Assembly: GCA_964019055.1 (NCBI GenBank)
Contig: OZ025217.1
Location: 8,925,966 to 8,989,965, forward strand
DNA length: 64,000 nt
Reading direction: 5' to 3'
From: Anthopleura xanthogrammica
Lineage: Eukaryota > Cnidaria > Anthozoa > Actiniaria > Actiniidae
This document shows positions 1 to 10,693 of the stretch, in pieces. Numbering within the stretch: the first letter of the stretch is position 1; each line of letters begins with the position of its first letter. Both the position numbers and the translations under genes were made by a program. Below the pieces are notes generated by a model. That model did no database searches. It worked only from the letters and a program-made list of their open reading frames with translations, and was not told where the DNA came from.

Positions 1-1
1 A

Positions 2-2452
2 GCATCAGAAGAAAGTGATGAAATATTGAAATTCCTTCTTCAAAATGGTTCGAATATTAACCACAGAAGCATCAATGGCCAGTCAGACTTCATGTTTCTT
101 ATGGCAAGCAATCGCTTAAGTTATCTTTTCCTCACAAGATTCATGGATTCACTTTGCGAAATTAAAGAAACAGACCTCCGAACAGGGGGGAGTTATCTTC
201 ACTTAGTATTCAACCGTCCTGATGATGAAAACAAAATTTTGATAATAAGAAAATTGTTGGATAAGGGTTTGGAAGTAAACGGAAAAGACAATAATGATGA
301 CACTCCATTACACTTAATGGCAGCTATCGCAGATTGCGAATCAATGAGATTCTTGGTAGAAAATGGAGCAGATATTCAAGCCAGAAACAGGTTAGGAGAA
401 ACTGTTCTTCACACTTTGGCAAGTAGTAACGAATTTGATGGATTTCAAGATTCACTGAACTATCTTATGGAAATGGGACTCGACATAAATCAAACAGATT
501 CGAACGGGAAAACTGCGATACATCATGCTCTAGTGTCAAAGGATACCGATGAAAAAGCAATTGAAGAATTTATTAAACGTGGTATTAGAATCAATGTTAA
601 AGATTCATGTGGAAGAACTGAGTTGTATGATGCGATTGAGGAAGTAGATACACAGTATTCACCGTCAGATTTAGAACGCCGAGCTGCCGTTATCAGACTT
701 CTTGCAAACGCTGGTGTCGATGTCAACGAAGGTGACATGTATGGTATAACCCCTTTGCATCTTGCTTCAACGAGAAATGATCTTGAAATCCTGGTCTCAT
801 TACTCGATGCTGGTGCAGATGTCACGAAGAAAACTAAGTCGGGAGCAACTGTCTTGCACTGGAGCTGCAAAATATACAACATGGCACATGTCATTATACA
901 TTGTTATCTAAGCGAAGGCTATGATATTAATGTTGTCGACAAGTATGGCTCAACAGCTCTGCATTGGGCAGTATGGTTCAGAATGAGTTCTGTTTCTCAA
1001 AGCTTATTGCAAGTCGGATCTGATTACACCATCAAAGATAACTCTGGAAACACCCCTCTTGATCTGGCGAAGAAATTGCTTTTTACAAAGTTTTTGGATT
1101 TGGTGGCGAACGACAAGTACAAACATTTAGAGGGTTTGGGTTTACAAGACCCTGTTATCGAGTGTGATGGCAGCTGTGAATCCTTGCATGCATGCCCTTT
1201 ATTACATTATATACCAAAAGAAGAGGGAAAACTCTGTGTTGATGAGTACATTGAGCATCTCAAAATGCATGATGCATCATTGGTAAAATGCATCAAGACA
1301 TCGTTGGATATAGAAAACATGGGTTTGTTTTATGACATAGAAGAAAACAGTTCTGTTCCGGAAGTTATGGGCAACTTAATGCAGTGCCTGAGTGAACGAG
1401 TTGGAGAGCGTAATCCGTTGTTTCGCTGTAATTTAAAACTCTCAGGTAGCGTGTACGAAAGAACAAAAGTTAGTCTTCCCAATGAATTTGACTACCTGTG
1501 GATTTTTATAGAATTCTGTAAAACGTTCACACCAGTTGAGTCACCAGCTTTTCCCGAAAGCTTCGTCAAATTGAAGCTAAGAAGTGCAGTCGATGAACCT
1601 CGCTTCAGGAGATATCTGACCAAAGAAAATTTCCTCGACAGTCGTTTGCTAATCCGTGACTTCCATAGGACAGTCAATGAAGAACTCATGTGCTTATTAA
1701 AAGATGAAAACCGTGGGCAGTTTTCTAACATCGTTTGTCTAAAGCTCTTGAATGAAATTTCTTGCTCCAATTGCAGCCTTAGCTTTCAGTTTTTTGGAAA
1801 AGAGGCGAAATTCTTTCGAATATCAATCGATGTAGTTCCAACAATTTTGTTTGAAGACTGGAAGCCACGAGAGTTTAAAGCCGTAGACTTGGGAGCACCT
1901 GCCATAGCTGGACAGCATCCCTGCTCCTTTCATGTGATCATGAAAACACCAGACCGATGCCATGTTAAAGAATTCTCTTCGTTCTTTCGTATTTCATATG
2001 CATATTTAGAACAATGCATAATGAGAGAAGTTCCTAAAGTCATGAAAAAGGGATACATTTTGCTGAAAATTCTTGGAGAGTCAGGTTATTTGCCCAAAGT
2101 TGTAGATCATGACAATAATGGAACAGTCAAGCAGTACCTAACAAGTTATCACCTCAAGACCTGCTTTTTGCACGAGGTGGATTCATGGAGACATGGTGCA
2201 GATGGTGAGAAGGGTCTCAAGGAGTCAACAGATTCTGATGAAAACAACAGTGTCACACTCACATGGGCAACGAGAATAGTTAACCGTTATGAGAAAAGTG
2301 TCCAGGAAAGATTTCTAGCAACTTTTTTTGAACCGAAAAGAAATTTGCTGGGCCTGCAGGGAAAAGAAGATGTTATGACCGAGGGAGACATTTTCCTAGG
2401 AATGGTGAACTTACTAAAGTATTTGATAAACGTTGTTGACAGATCCAGTTAA
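2..2452 (+). CDS. Ankyrin-repeat protein with C-terminal Mab-21/cGAS-like nucleotidyltransferase domain (5' partial)
   Basis: The frame is open to the left window edge, so the true start is upstream; numbering here counts the TTG codon at base 26 as residue 1. Residues 1-355 are ankyrin repeats (recurring TPLHLA-, TALHWA- and GADI-type motifs). Residues 380-394 carry a Cys/His cluster (C380, C384, H388, C390, H394) that could bind zinc. The remainder looks like a Mab-21/cGAS-like (cGLR) domain: GS loop at 474-475, acidic pair in NEFDYLW (E487, D489), third acidic residue in ISIDVVP (D602) and the family motif SYHLKT at 707-712. In known cGLRs this fold makes cyclic dinucleotides that act on STING after binding nucleic acid. 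That activity is inferred here. The stop at 2450-2452 is followed by AT-rich 3' sequence. An inactive Mab-21-like scaffold is the alternative. Confidence 0.8.
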   Translation, partial: ASEESDEILKFLLQNGSNINHRSINGQSDFMFLMASNRLSYLFLTRFMDSLCEIKETDLRTGGSYLHLVFNRPDDENKILIIRKLLDKGLEVNGKDNNDDTPLHLMAAIADCESMRFLVENGADIQARNRLGETVLHTLASSNEFDGFQDSLNYLMEMGLDINQTDSNGKTAIHHALVSKDTDEKAIEEFIKRGIRINVKDSCGRTELYDAIEEVDTQYSPSDLERRAAVIRLLANAGVDVNEGDMYGITPLHLASTRNDLEILVSLLDAGADVTKKTKSGATVLHWSCKIYNMAHVIIHCYLSEGYDINVVDKYGSTALHWAVWFRMSSVSQSLLQVGSDYTIKDNSGNTPLDLAKKLLFTKFLDLVANDKYKHLEGLGLQDPVIECDGSCESLHACPLLHYIPKEEGKLCVDEYIEHLKMHDASLVKCIKTSLDIENMGLFYDIEENSSVPEVMGNLMQCLSERVGERNPLFRCNLKLSGSVYERTKVSLPNEFDYLWIFIEFCKTFTPVESPAFPESFVKLKLRSAVDEPRFRRYLTKENFLDSRLLIRDFHRTVNEELMCLLKDENRGQFSNIVCLKLLNEISCSNCSLSFQFFGKEAKFFRISIDVVPTILFEDWKPREFKAVDLGAPAIAGQHPCSFHVIMKTPDRCHVKEFSSFFRISYAYLEQCIMREVPKVMKKGYILLKILGESGYLPKVVDHDNNGTVKQYLTSYHLKTCFLHEVDSWRHGADGEKGLKESTDSDENNSVTLTWATRIVNRYEKSVQERFLATFFEPKRNLLGLQGKEDVMTEGDIFLGMVNLLKYLINVVDRSS

Positions 2453-2570
2453 AAGGAAAATTGCCTTGCATCCACTTTTAATTCACTTTTAATGTGATTG
2501 TTATAGCATAACCTAACAAGCTCTAACATGAGTTTAAAAACGCTAAAATTGCAGTCAGGATCCATAAATT

Positions 2571-2767
2571 TTTAAGATTAAATAGTATTTTTGACTCTGA
2601 CTTAATAACTTTTTTACTTCAAGACGTTTCGACTGTTTTAAAAACTACAAATGCGCGCGCAGTTTCCACCGTTTTTGTCAACTGATGAAGACTGTAGTTT
2701 TACAGTCGAAACGTCTTGAAGTAAAAAAGTTATAAGTCAGAGTCAAAAATACTATTTAATCTTTAAA
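2571..2767. repeat. Palindromic MITE-like inverted repeat
   Basis: Two arms of about 70-75 bases (left from 2571, right ending near 2767) are near-perfect reverse complements around a short loop; the arms share TTTAAGATTAAATAGT and ACTTCAAGACGTTTCGACTG. No ORF is present. It starts about 120 bases after the stop codon of the ankyrin-cGLR gene, so it may lie in that gene's 3' UTR and fold as a long hairpin RNA. Confidence 0.75.
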
Positions 2768-2789
2768 AAAAGCTCCAATATAAGCAGCA

Positions 2790-3175
2790 AATTTTCCTTG
2801 GCAAGTCAGTTTTATTTTTTAGATGAGGAAAAGTGTAAAGTTTTTCCTTGACAAGTAAAAGCTAGCATGCTAGCTTTTCCTTGAGAAGAAAAAAATGTCA
2901 AGGCCGAAATTTGCTTCGTGTATATGGCAACAAGGAAAATGTGGTAAGGAATCTTAATTAGTTTAGTTCCCAGTCTTTTTGCACCCTTAATTTGTAAGTG
3001 CATCTACACGAGAAATTTTTCCTTGACAATTTTTAGTTGACGAGCGGTTTTATTTGCTTGTGTATGTGACGAAAAGGCATAATGAGCAAGATCGAAGCTT
3101 GTCAAGGAAAACTTGTTGATCATCTACACAAGCAAGAAAACTTTGTCAATAGACAATTTTCAAAGAAAACTTGCT
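2790..3175. repeat. Cluster of TTTTCCTTGACAAG motifs in both orientations
   Basis: The 14-base motif TTTTCCTTGACAAG and close variants occur several times on the plus strand (near 2793, 2838, 2875, 3018) and as the reverse complement (near 3100, 3160). One copy sits beside a perfect palindrome centred on AGCTAGCATGCTAGCT (about 2856-2877). No coding potential was seen. It looks like a compact sub-terminal repeat array of a non-autonomous DNA element, but no clean termini were found. Confidence 0.5.
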
Positions 3176-3418
3176 AATACGATTGAGCTATGCAGGGGCA
3201 GATTCAAAAATTTGCAAGAGGGGATGTAAAATGAAAAAGTGACGATATAGTGAAGTCATAAATAATCCTGATCTGACTTATGTAATTTGTACTCAGATTT
3301 AATAGAGCGCTTATAATTGCTTGGTGTAGATGCGGCTCAACAGCATGCCAAAATAACAAAGTTTATCTTTCAAAGTGAACTACACATCGCATTTATGCTA
3401 GTACTTTTTACCCATTCA

Positions 3419-3595
3419 GTATAAGCCAGTTCAAAGTTTAAGAATCGTTTTCAGTGCGCATGCGATCTTATCCCGAATTTCTCACCTTCGTTTGTTCAAA
3501 CCTTCTTTTGTTTTAAATTAAACATAAGGTGAGAAATTCGGGATAAAATCGGATGCGCTCTGAAAACGATTCTTAAACTTTGAACTGGCTTATAC
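3419..3595. repeat. Palindromic MITE, probable TA target site
   Basis: The left arm starts TATAAGCCAGTTCAAAG and the right arm ends with its reverse complement; each arm is about 75 bases with a few mismatches. The ends fit TA target duplication around TAAGCC termini. It is non-coding and probably a Tc1/mariner-type or similar MITE. Confidence 0.75.
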
Positions 3596-4185
3596 GGTGT
3601 TATTTACACTGCTTCTGGGGTAACCCTTTAAACCAATTTTAAACTCAAGCTGCCATGGTCACCCCCTCGGATGGGCCGGTTAGTCGCAACCAGCCCTTGC
3701 ATCCTGGCATTCAACCCAAACATCACTACGATGAATTTTAAGGTTAATTGAAAGTAGGTTTGTAGGGACTTCTCAGTTAAAAATTACAAAAAAGATTTAA
3801 AATCATTCGCGCGTCTGGTTGAATAATATATTGGGTTATATATAATTTCAAAGCTAAATAACCAGAGAATAGACTCCTTGCAGTATTTCAGAGTTCAGCT
3901 CCATTTGGAGGACAGAACAAAAGGTTCCAATTCTCAATCCTTTGTATTGTCCTCCAATTGGGCTGCTCTGACCACAGGTAGCCCAAGCTATGGTTTGAAT
4001 AGGTATATATAGAAAATGTATGGCAGATCATAAAATTTCTTTAAAATAAAATAAAATTCATCATTTATTGTTTTCCAACCTGTATATAATGTTTTTTATT
4101 GCATGGTTCGCGGTTTCCTGAGGGCTCGGTTGTTTTTAAGGCTTTTTAGGAAATTTTAACCTCCTCTCTAAAGACTTCGTTTGAG

Positions 4186-4364
4186 TGCGAATCGAAAAAT
4201 CGTGGGCACCTAGAAATATTTCAGAAATGTTATATTGCTCTTGAGCCAATCAGAAATGACTTTCTATCCGCAAGATAACGAAAAGATAACAATAACGCTT
4301 CTGATTGGTTAAGAAACATTCTTGAAATAGTTCTAGGTGCCCACGGTCTCAGTTTCGATTCGCG
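4186..4364. repeat. Imperfect inverted-repeat element
   Basis: Arms of roughly 65-70 bases, for example GTGGGCACCTAGAA on the left and TTCTAGGTGCCCAC on the right, together with CCAATCAGAA and TTCTGATTGG. The element is non-coding and MITE-like. The termini are more diverged than those of its neighbours, which suggests an older insertion. Confidence 0.65.
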
Positions 4365-4744
4365 CTGTAACGTGAAGCCGAACAAATCTCGTATTACCAG
4401 CACCGCCTGTTACACTTCTCTCATAGTCCTTTCCTGAACTCTTTGCTTTAGTGACCACATGATGTGACCATGTCATTTAAGCGGGTTTGGGTAAAAACCA
4501 TTGCACTTTTAAAATTAGTATTCCCGTCCCCTAATTTAGCTTCAAGATGGAAATTCAAAATTGGAATTGAATAATAATTTTGGGTGTGAAAAGGAAGTGG
4601 GCAAGTGCTGTCTGGAATGGTATCATGTAGATTAGATCGTTATCTTCATGCCGGATGAATTCAGACTATTTGATTATTAGTTGATAAACAAAGGGAAGTC
4701 TACCTTTAGGGCATTGTGCTTTCTGTGCTCTTTTGGGATACCTG

Positions 4745-4800
4745 TGGTAGGGACATCAAGGGACATCGAAGGGCGTCGAGGGACAGCACGGGACATATCA
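4745..4800 (+). repeat. Degenerate 10-bp tandem repeat
   Basis: About five imperfect copies of a 10-base unit close to GGGACATCRA occur in tandem. It lies in non-coding sequence and has the appearance of a short decayed minisatellite. Confidence 0.55.
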
Positions 4801-5242
4801 AGCCATGCGTAGCAGCAACAGATCACGACGGGAAGCAGTCGAAGCGTGTAAGGACGCAGAAATGCAAAGATCAGAGAAAATATCGTGCAAAAATGCGAAA
4901 TTTTGAAGAAATATGAAGTTTTGGTCTTCCCTTGGGGATTCTTTTCTAACAAGAAGCGTTATTTGGTAAGTTTTGTTGTATAAAGCGACCTTATTTAGGA
5001 TACGAAAGGAAACGTAGTTTGTCGAACGTCGAACGTTCACATCTAGCTACATCTACATTATTTATTTGCTACAATCCATTGATCATATATAGCAAATTCC
5101 AGTGTACGTAAAAAAAAAAAATGAATGAATGAACAAATTATGTAAACAAATAATTTAAATAATGTTAGAATTATAACTTAGATTGAAAAAAAGTTGTCGA
5201 CGGCTTCCTTAAAATTACATGTAGAGGTAACATTTATAATAG

Positions 5243-5918
5243 TATTAGCAGGCTACTAAGCCGCAGAATGACTATCAGGGAAACTCACGTCCATCCTTTA
5301 GGTACGGTCTGTAGCGGTGAGCATATATATCAAAGGCTGGTGTAGAGGGTTAGTAGTAAACGGTCCGGCGTTAGCCTGATGGCTAGTTTCAACGGTTATG
5401 TAATGCTGCATGTGTTCGCTATGCTGATCCGCGGACTTGTGATTTTTCGTTAAAGAAACGGGCCAGCGATCGGTATTATAATCTACTGGCCAACCATAGC
5501 GTAAAAAGAGTGGTACGCTTGAATCGTGAGATAATAGTCCCAAGCGTCAACCTTTAGATTCGTGATAACAGGCACCGTAAGTGTTGGGTAGACCCGTTTG
5601 CGCAACTAACATGTGTTGAACTATGGCTGTAGTAGCGAAATGAGCTTGTTTTGAAGAAATTTAAATCGTGTCCGTAGAGGATAAGTCCGAGAGCTGATCA
5701 GAAGTCGAAACTGTGTTATGATCTGGGAGTTGGCGTAGTCAAACCGCGATGTCGGGAATTGCTGAAATAACCAAGATGTTGTTCTCTATGTCATGAGATT
5801 ACGACTGAGGTCAAATAACCTGACTAGAATATATGATAGAAATATGATATCAATAAACAATTATCTATCATCACTCACTATACTAGGTAATGATACGCCT
5901 ATTAGCAGGCTACTAAGC
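5243..5918. other. Segment bounded by 19-bp direct repeats
   Basis: The 19-mer TATTAGCAGGCTACTAAGC occurs at 5243-5261 and again at 5900-5918. Between them lie about 640 bases that are visibly less AT-rich than the flanks and contain no long ORF. The arrangement resembles an insertion with a target-site duplication of the length LINE machinery can make, but no poly(A) tail, tRNA head or inverted termini were recognised. The content of the segment is not recognised. Confidence 0.5.
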
Positions 5919-6475
5919 TTATCTTGGCAAAGCATTTACAAAAATCTAAACTAGTAGCCAGTGTATTTGTAAATTAGTTTATTTTGAAGACGGCTTTTGG
6001 TTTTCTGTCTGCGATATTTATATTTGAAATCCTAAATCCGGATTCTAATGCAGTGAGTTGTAATGCTTCCAAAATGGTGGGCTTTTCAATATGTGCTGCG
6101 GTTGCGGTGTAGACGACTGCCATGGGGAACGGAAAGTTAGGTTAACTTGAATTAATTATCAGTATATACTTGTCTTATTTCTAACACAAATGATTATGAT
6201 GTGTAATTCATATACTTAATGTTTTGGAATTCTTATTTTTAGAATTTTTTTCCCTGTCATATTAACTCACATCAGATGAGATTGCACACTTCTATTCCTT
6301 TATATGCTATTTAATTGTCTTTTATACTGCGCTTTTCGGTTGAGCTTGGAATGGCTAGAGTTTTATCAATTAGTTTTAGTGTAGAAACAATGTACTTATG
6401 ACGTCATAACATTATGTTGTCAAGGTCAAGTCTGTACGTTGTTAGGCAGTCAGCGATAAAACAAGCTGAGGAAAA

Positions 6476-6862
6476 ATGGAAAATATAAGTAGCAAGGGGA
6501 GAACTTATCTAAAAGGCTACGCACTTGGAAAAGACATTCGCAGACTCATTATTAATGATATAATACACAATGGTGGAGATCAGTTATCGGGTTATTTTCC
6601 TGGCCATTTCCGAAATGTTGCCGATAAGTTCAAAGTTAGCAACACCACCGCTAAAAATATTTGGACTAATTTTATCCGTACAAAGAATATAAATCCAGTT
6701 CCAAAGAAAGGAGGACATCCAAGTCAATTAACAGACGGAGATTTACAGTTGGTTGAAACTCTTGTGGTGTCAAACCCTACCATAACACAGAAAGAAATTC
6801 TATCAAATCTTGAACAATTTGGAGATATTTCTCGTCATCTTCATACCGTATTCTTATTGTAA
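6476..6862 (+). pseudogene. Truncated paired/HTH DNA-binding half of a Tc1/mariner-like transposase
   Basis: The 128-residue ORF has a paired-like, two-HTH layout: LKGYALGKDIR near the start, RNVADKFKVSNTTAKNIW as a helix-turn-helix, the link PKKGGHPSQLTDGDLQLVE, then TITQKEILSNLEQFGDI as a second helical set. This order is typical of the N-terminal part of Tc1/mariner-type transposases with a DDE_3 domain. The reading frame leaves the family immediately after EQFGDI and stops ten residues later; no catalytic DDE domain follows in the next kilobase. It is therefore a transposon remnant, or less likely a solo DNA-binding protein. The ATG is preceded by non-coding AT-rich sequence. Confidence 0.6.
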
Positions 6863-7860
6863 ATGGGCTGAGATGATGGACATCTAGAAGTGATGTCTTC
6901 AACTAGATTTGTAAATGTGTAGTTTCCACTATACACTGAAACCACATCTAGCTACGAAAAAAGTTCATAAATTTCTCTGGAAAGTATTCCACTTTAACTT
7001 GAAAACTCATGAGGAAACTGTGCGAGAGCGAGAAGAAAACGCGCCAAAAGAAAACTAACTTGCGCCAAGTCAAATACCCCCTTCTTATACCCCAAAATTA
7101 TTGGGGACCCCCTATTTCTAAGAAGTCCTTCCCCCAACATTGTCTTTGGTGAAAATGCTTACTTATATAGGTACAGTGTATTTACTGTGAACTTTGTCAA
7201 GCTGTGTGTGTTGTATGCTGCAGAGTGGGGTATGGTTTCTGGTCTTCTTCCCGGAGTAATTAATCGATAAAAATCAATCATCTGATTGCTAATCGATATT
7301 AATCGATGAAATTATCTATCATTGATTATTGTTGATTACTATTGACTATCATCGATTACTGTATTCAGTTTATGGACAACAGGTCATGCTTATTAAAATA
7401 AAGTTGATTCGACTCTGCGGTATTCATGTCATTAAACAGTGCTTTTTGTGTTCTTCAAGCCTCACTGAGCAAATTGTTCACATAGGAAAGCTATACACAG
7501 TCCTTCTTGAGGTACTCATCTTCAAATACGTGAAATACTGAAATACGTGATCTATATTTTAAAAGCCATGCAACTGGCAAGAATGAAATATGCCACCAAA
7601 GGTCGCTTAACATGAACAAAGTATAAGAACAATGTTTTAAAGTAAATAAAGTAAATAAATTATCATGATTTACAGACCCCCGAAAGTTTACTGCTAAAGC
7701 TTAACTGACAATCTTAAGAATGAGGGAAAAAAATAATATTTAAATTCATTATGAAAAAGAAAATTTCAAAAAATTAACTAAAATGATAAGAGATTTCAAC
7801 ATCTTGGTGCTGACGTGAGTAGTTTTCTGTGTAGTTGTTTACTTCCTTTCTTATGGAGAC
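6863..7860. other. Non-coding stretch with ATCGATTA-rich satellite
   Basis: No gene was recognised. Around 7258-7365 the sequence is dominated by variants of ATCGATTA in both orientations, a short degenerate satellite. The rest is AT-rich single-copy-looking sequence. Confidence 0.5.
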
Positions 7861-7975
7861 AGGTGATGGCAAGTTTTAGCCAGTCAGCAGGAATCGTCAT
7901 TGTCACCCAGATGCTATTTAGTAACATCCAAATAGCTGTTATTAGATGTTTAGAAAGAGAACCATATTTCAGGCC

Positions 7976-8239
7976 TTAAGTTGGTATTTTGTCAGTGCCA
8001 AAGCTCTTTCCATTTTTGAGACTTTTAATGGCTGATCTAATTTCCTCTTTGTCAGTGGTTCGTCTTGGTAGATTTTGTGCACGTCCTGTGTTCCTATTTA
8101 TTCCTGTGGAGGCTACAGCACTATAGCTTGTCACCATATTCGAGAGTTGGCAGATTTGCATAATATAATTGAAATATAGTTTGTATCGGAGCAGTTGAAG
8201 AAGTTTCCATTCTATTTCCGTGTTTCTGATCTCAACCAA
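7976..8239 (-). pseudogene. Non-LTR retrotransposon (LINE) reverse transcriptase N-terminal fragment
   Basis: Near the C-terminus this minus-strand ORF reads DKEEIRSAIKSLKNGKSFGT, a good match to the conserved entry motif of LINE reverse transcriptases (usually AIxxLKNGKSPGxDxIP). The expected proline of SPG is phenylalanine here. The frame ends shortly after, and downstream minus-strand sequence continues with only weak RT-like text. No intact catalytic box was found. This is an internal fragment of a dead LINE. Confidence 0.6.
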
Positions 8240-8379
8240 GGTTTTGGTCTGGCATCAGATCTTTGAACCTCTTGCAGTTCCACTTATCGGGTTGGAAGCG
8301 GATACTTCCGATGATGCTGTGTATGCATTCTAAAATCTTTTTTCCTCGGTTTTTCAGTTGTCTTGGAATAGGTAAATGG

Positions 8380-8990
8380 TATTCATTATCAAAGCATAGT
8401 TTGTTCTTCTACCCAGAAAACTGTCAAACCCAATTGCTGGTCCATGTGCACAGGCAGAAACAGTGCCTTGACTTCCATAATATTCACGTCAGAAACACTG
8501 TTTTTCACAAGACTGTTAAAGGCATCCATGTCCAATCTTGACTGCATTCAAAATGACGTCAGCGCCAAAAAATGGTGTCTTACTGATCTTGTTTGCTCTT
8601 TCATAATACAGATGAACCATGAAATTGATTATTTTGTCAGGAAAGTATCTCTCTCCACACAAGGTTGCTATGTCGTGAAAGTTTATGCTATATCCATAAC
8701 ACATCACCTGGAATGGTTTGCCGTTAAGTGTACCATCCAAAAGTGCATGTTCCACCTTGTGTTTTTCGGATTCTGGGTACTTTTCAAATGCAACTGGCAA
8801 GCATTTGTGTTCGAACAGCACTTCACTCCTTATTTTCTTAACTTTGTCTGTTTTCTAACGCTTTGAAATGTAAAGGATCCAAGGTGGGGAAATTGAACAG
8901 CCACTGTCGGATCGGTCTCAATTTTCTTTTTCAGCTCTTTTTCACTCTTTTCTAGAATGGTGAGAGGAGGGATCTCTTTTAAATGTAAGG
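8380..8990 (-). pseudogene. Ulp1/SENP-like cysteine protease domain, frameshifted
   Basis: Minus-strand pieces in different frames together resemble a C48 (Ulp1) peptidase: DIATLCGERYFPDKIINFM (8516-8821 block) corresponds to the Ulp1 substrate-binding segment usually written L.gxRWLxDxIINxY. About 70 residues later FLPVHMDQ marks the usual position of the catalytic His, and a region around CFDNEYHLP the position of the Asp. The Cys-containing part was not found. At least two frame changes and a stop break the reading. Ulp1-like domains are often carried by DNA transposons in cnidarians, so a transposon origin is likely. The motif assignment is from memory of the family and is moderately sure. 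Confidence 0.5.
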
Positions 8991-10215
8991 GATAAAGAGT
9001 TTTACCTCTATCGTTTACAATGGAATAATTGGTTAAATTTGCATTAGTGATTGGCGCTGGATATTGAGTTATTCCCTTCTGCTGCTTTTGAAGACTCCAT
9101 GCCCTTTATATATATCTAAAGACATAGAACTTAAAGAAGAGTCACCAGATTTTTCATCTTGAATTGTGATGACTTCAGGCATTGATGAATTTTGTGTTTT
9201 GCCTTCACAGTTTGGGTTTGATCTAATTCCTCTTCACTGGTTGACTCGATGATATTGATAATCGTCTTTCTTTTTCGTAGGCTTGGGATAAAACCTACAA
9301 CGTTAGATTCCTCACTGCCATTCTTTAGACCATCACTTTTATTGTTGTCTCATAATTGACTCAGATTTTAACTTACATGTTTTCATCTTGGAGACGTCAT
9401 CGGATATGTAGTATCCAACCTGGACTATGGACATTCTCTCTAAACCATGCTGTGCTTTTTATTAACATCGCAGTCTTAATATGCTGACGACACATGAAAA
9501 ATTACATTGTAACAATCCACATAACTCACATTAGTGAATGAAGGGTGGTGATGAATCTTCTTAGGAAAAGGCCATCAATATCCTACATGTACAAGTAATA
9601 AAAACAATTAAGATGGTCAAGCATCTTACCGAAACAAAATTCAATTACTACTACTTCCATAGGTGGATTTCTACTAACCCCTGGTATAGTTACAATTGTC
9701 AAAGCAAACCATTTGAACTCAGGAATTATTCTTTTGGCCAAATTTTAATTGGTGCTTGAGAATTCTCCAGCAACCAAAGCTCTTCGATAAAAAGATTTTT
9801 ATTTCCTTTTAAAAAAATAAATATCATGTCAAAAAATACATATATAAATAGTTATGAATGTTGTCCACCGAAAAAGACATCACCAAAAAATTAATGTCTG
9901 TGTCTGTATATATTTACACCAAGCTGACCGGTCTCATAAATTTATGACTATTTCTCGGGGGAAAATTAAAATATTCAGAAGTGCTGCACTGCTGCGTATT
10001 TTCTCTCTTCCCAGCAGGCAGTCAGGGCAAGGCAGTTTCTGTTTGTTTTCAAGCTCTATGATAGCACAGCCTATTCAAAAATAAAAATTAAACCAAAACG
10101 TTTTCATCAAAATGTACATTTTATTTTCAGAGCGGATATTCGTACTTTGAATATTTCCTTCCGTTTTTTTGTAAAAATTAATGCTATATAGTAAGTGCAT
10201 CCATGGAGAAAATGT
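8991..10215. other. Non-coding, AT-rich; possible decayed upstream part of the protease pseudogene
   Basis: No convincing ORF. The first few hundred bases contain short minus-strand coding-like patches in line with the Ulp1-like pseudogene. From about 9360 onward nothing was recognised apart from AT-rich sequence. Confidence 0.4.
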
Positions 10216-10428
10216 TTAATTACCTTGTGATTGCATTAAGTCCAGAACCCAGTTGGAGATAAATCTGAGTTGACAAATAAGCTGCTCTAGCAACGTCTCT
10301 GGCAGACCACTCGAAATTCTTTCTGCAAGGAAAACATTTCCGCCTTTTTCATAACGGCACACCTTTAACAGATCCTTGCTGGTATACCAATGCCCAATAA
10401 CGATCGGGTGCAGACAGTTTTGCAGCAA
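10216..10428 (-). CDS. Small ORF, possible downstream exon of an unrecognised gene
   Basis: This 70-residue minus-strand ORF (LHPIVIGHWYTSKDLLKVCR, then a hydrophobic LLEQLICQLRFISNW helix) has ordinary coding-like composition. It lies 265 bases downstream of the 219-residue ORF on the same strand and may be a following exon or a part of the same mobile gene. The family is not recognised. Confidence 0.35.
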   Translation of the reverse strand: MLQNCLHPIVIGHWYTSKDLLKVCRYEKGGNVFLAERISSGLPETLLEQLICQLRFISNWVLDLMQSQGN

Positions 10429-10693
10429 ATGACCTAGATAAATAAATTATGCATTAATATTGTAATTATGGTTTGTACAAAATACTTTTCCCGATCACAA
10501 GTGCTTTTTTTGCTGCATCCTGTATGTGTTGGGGTTTGGACTCACTTCAGAGATACCAAATATAGTCATCTTTCTTTTCAATGGTTGTGTTTGTATCCTT
10601 CTTCCTGTGTGGGCCACATACAGTTAATCACTGTTGGTTTGTCAAGTGAGGCTAGTGCTGTTAAGTTGTGGACAGATCATGGACACTCATGGA

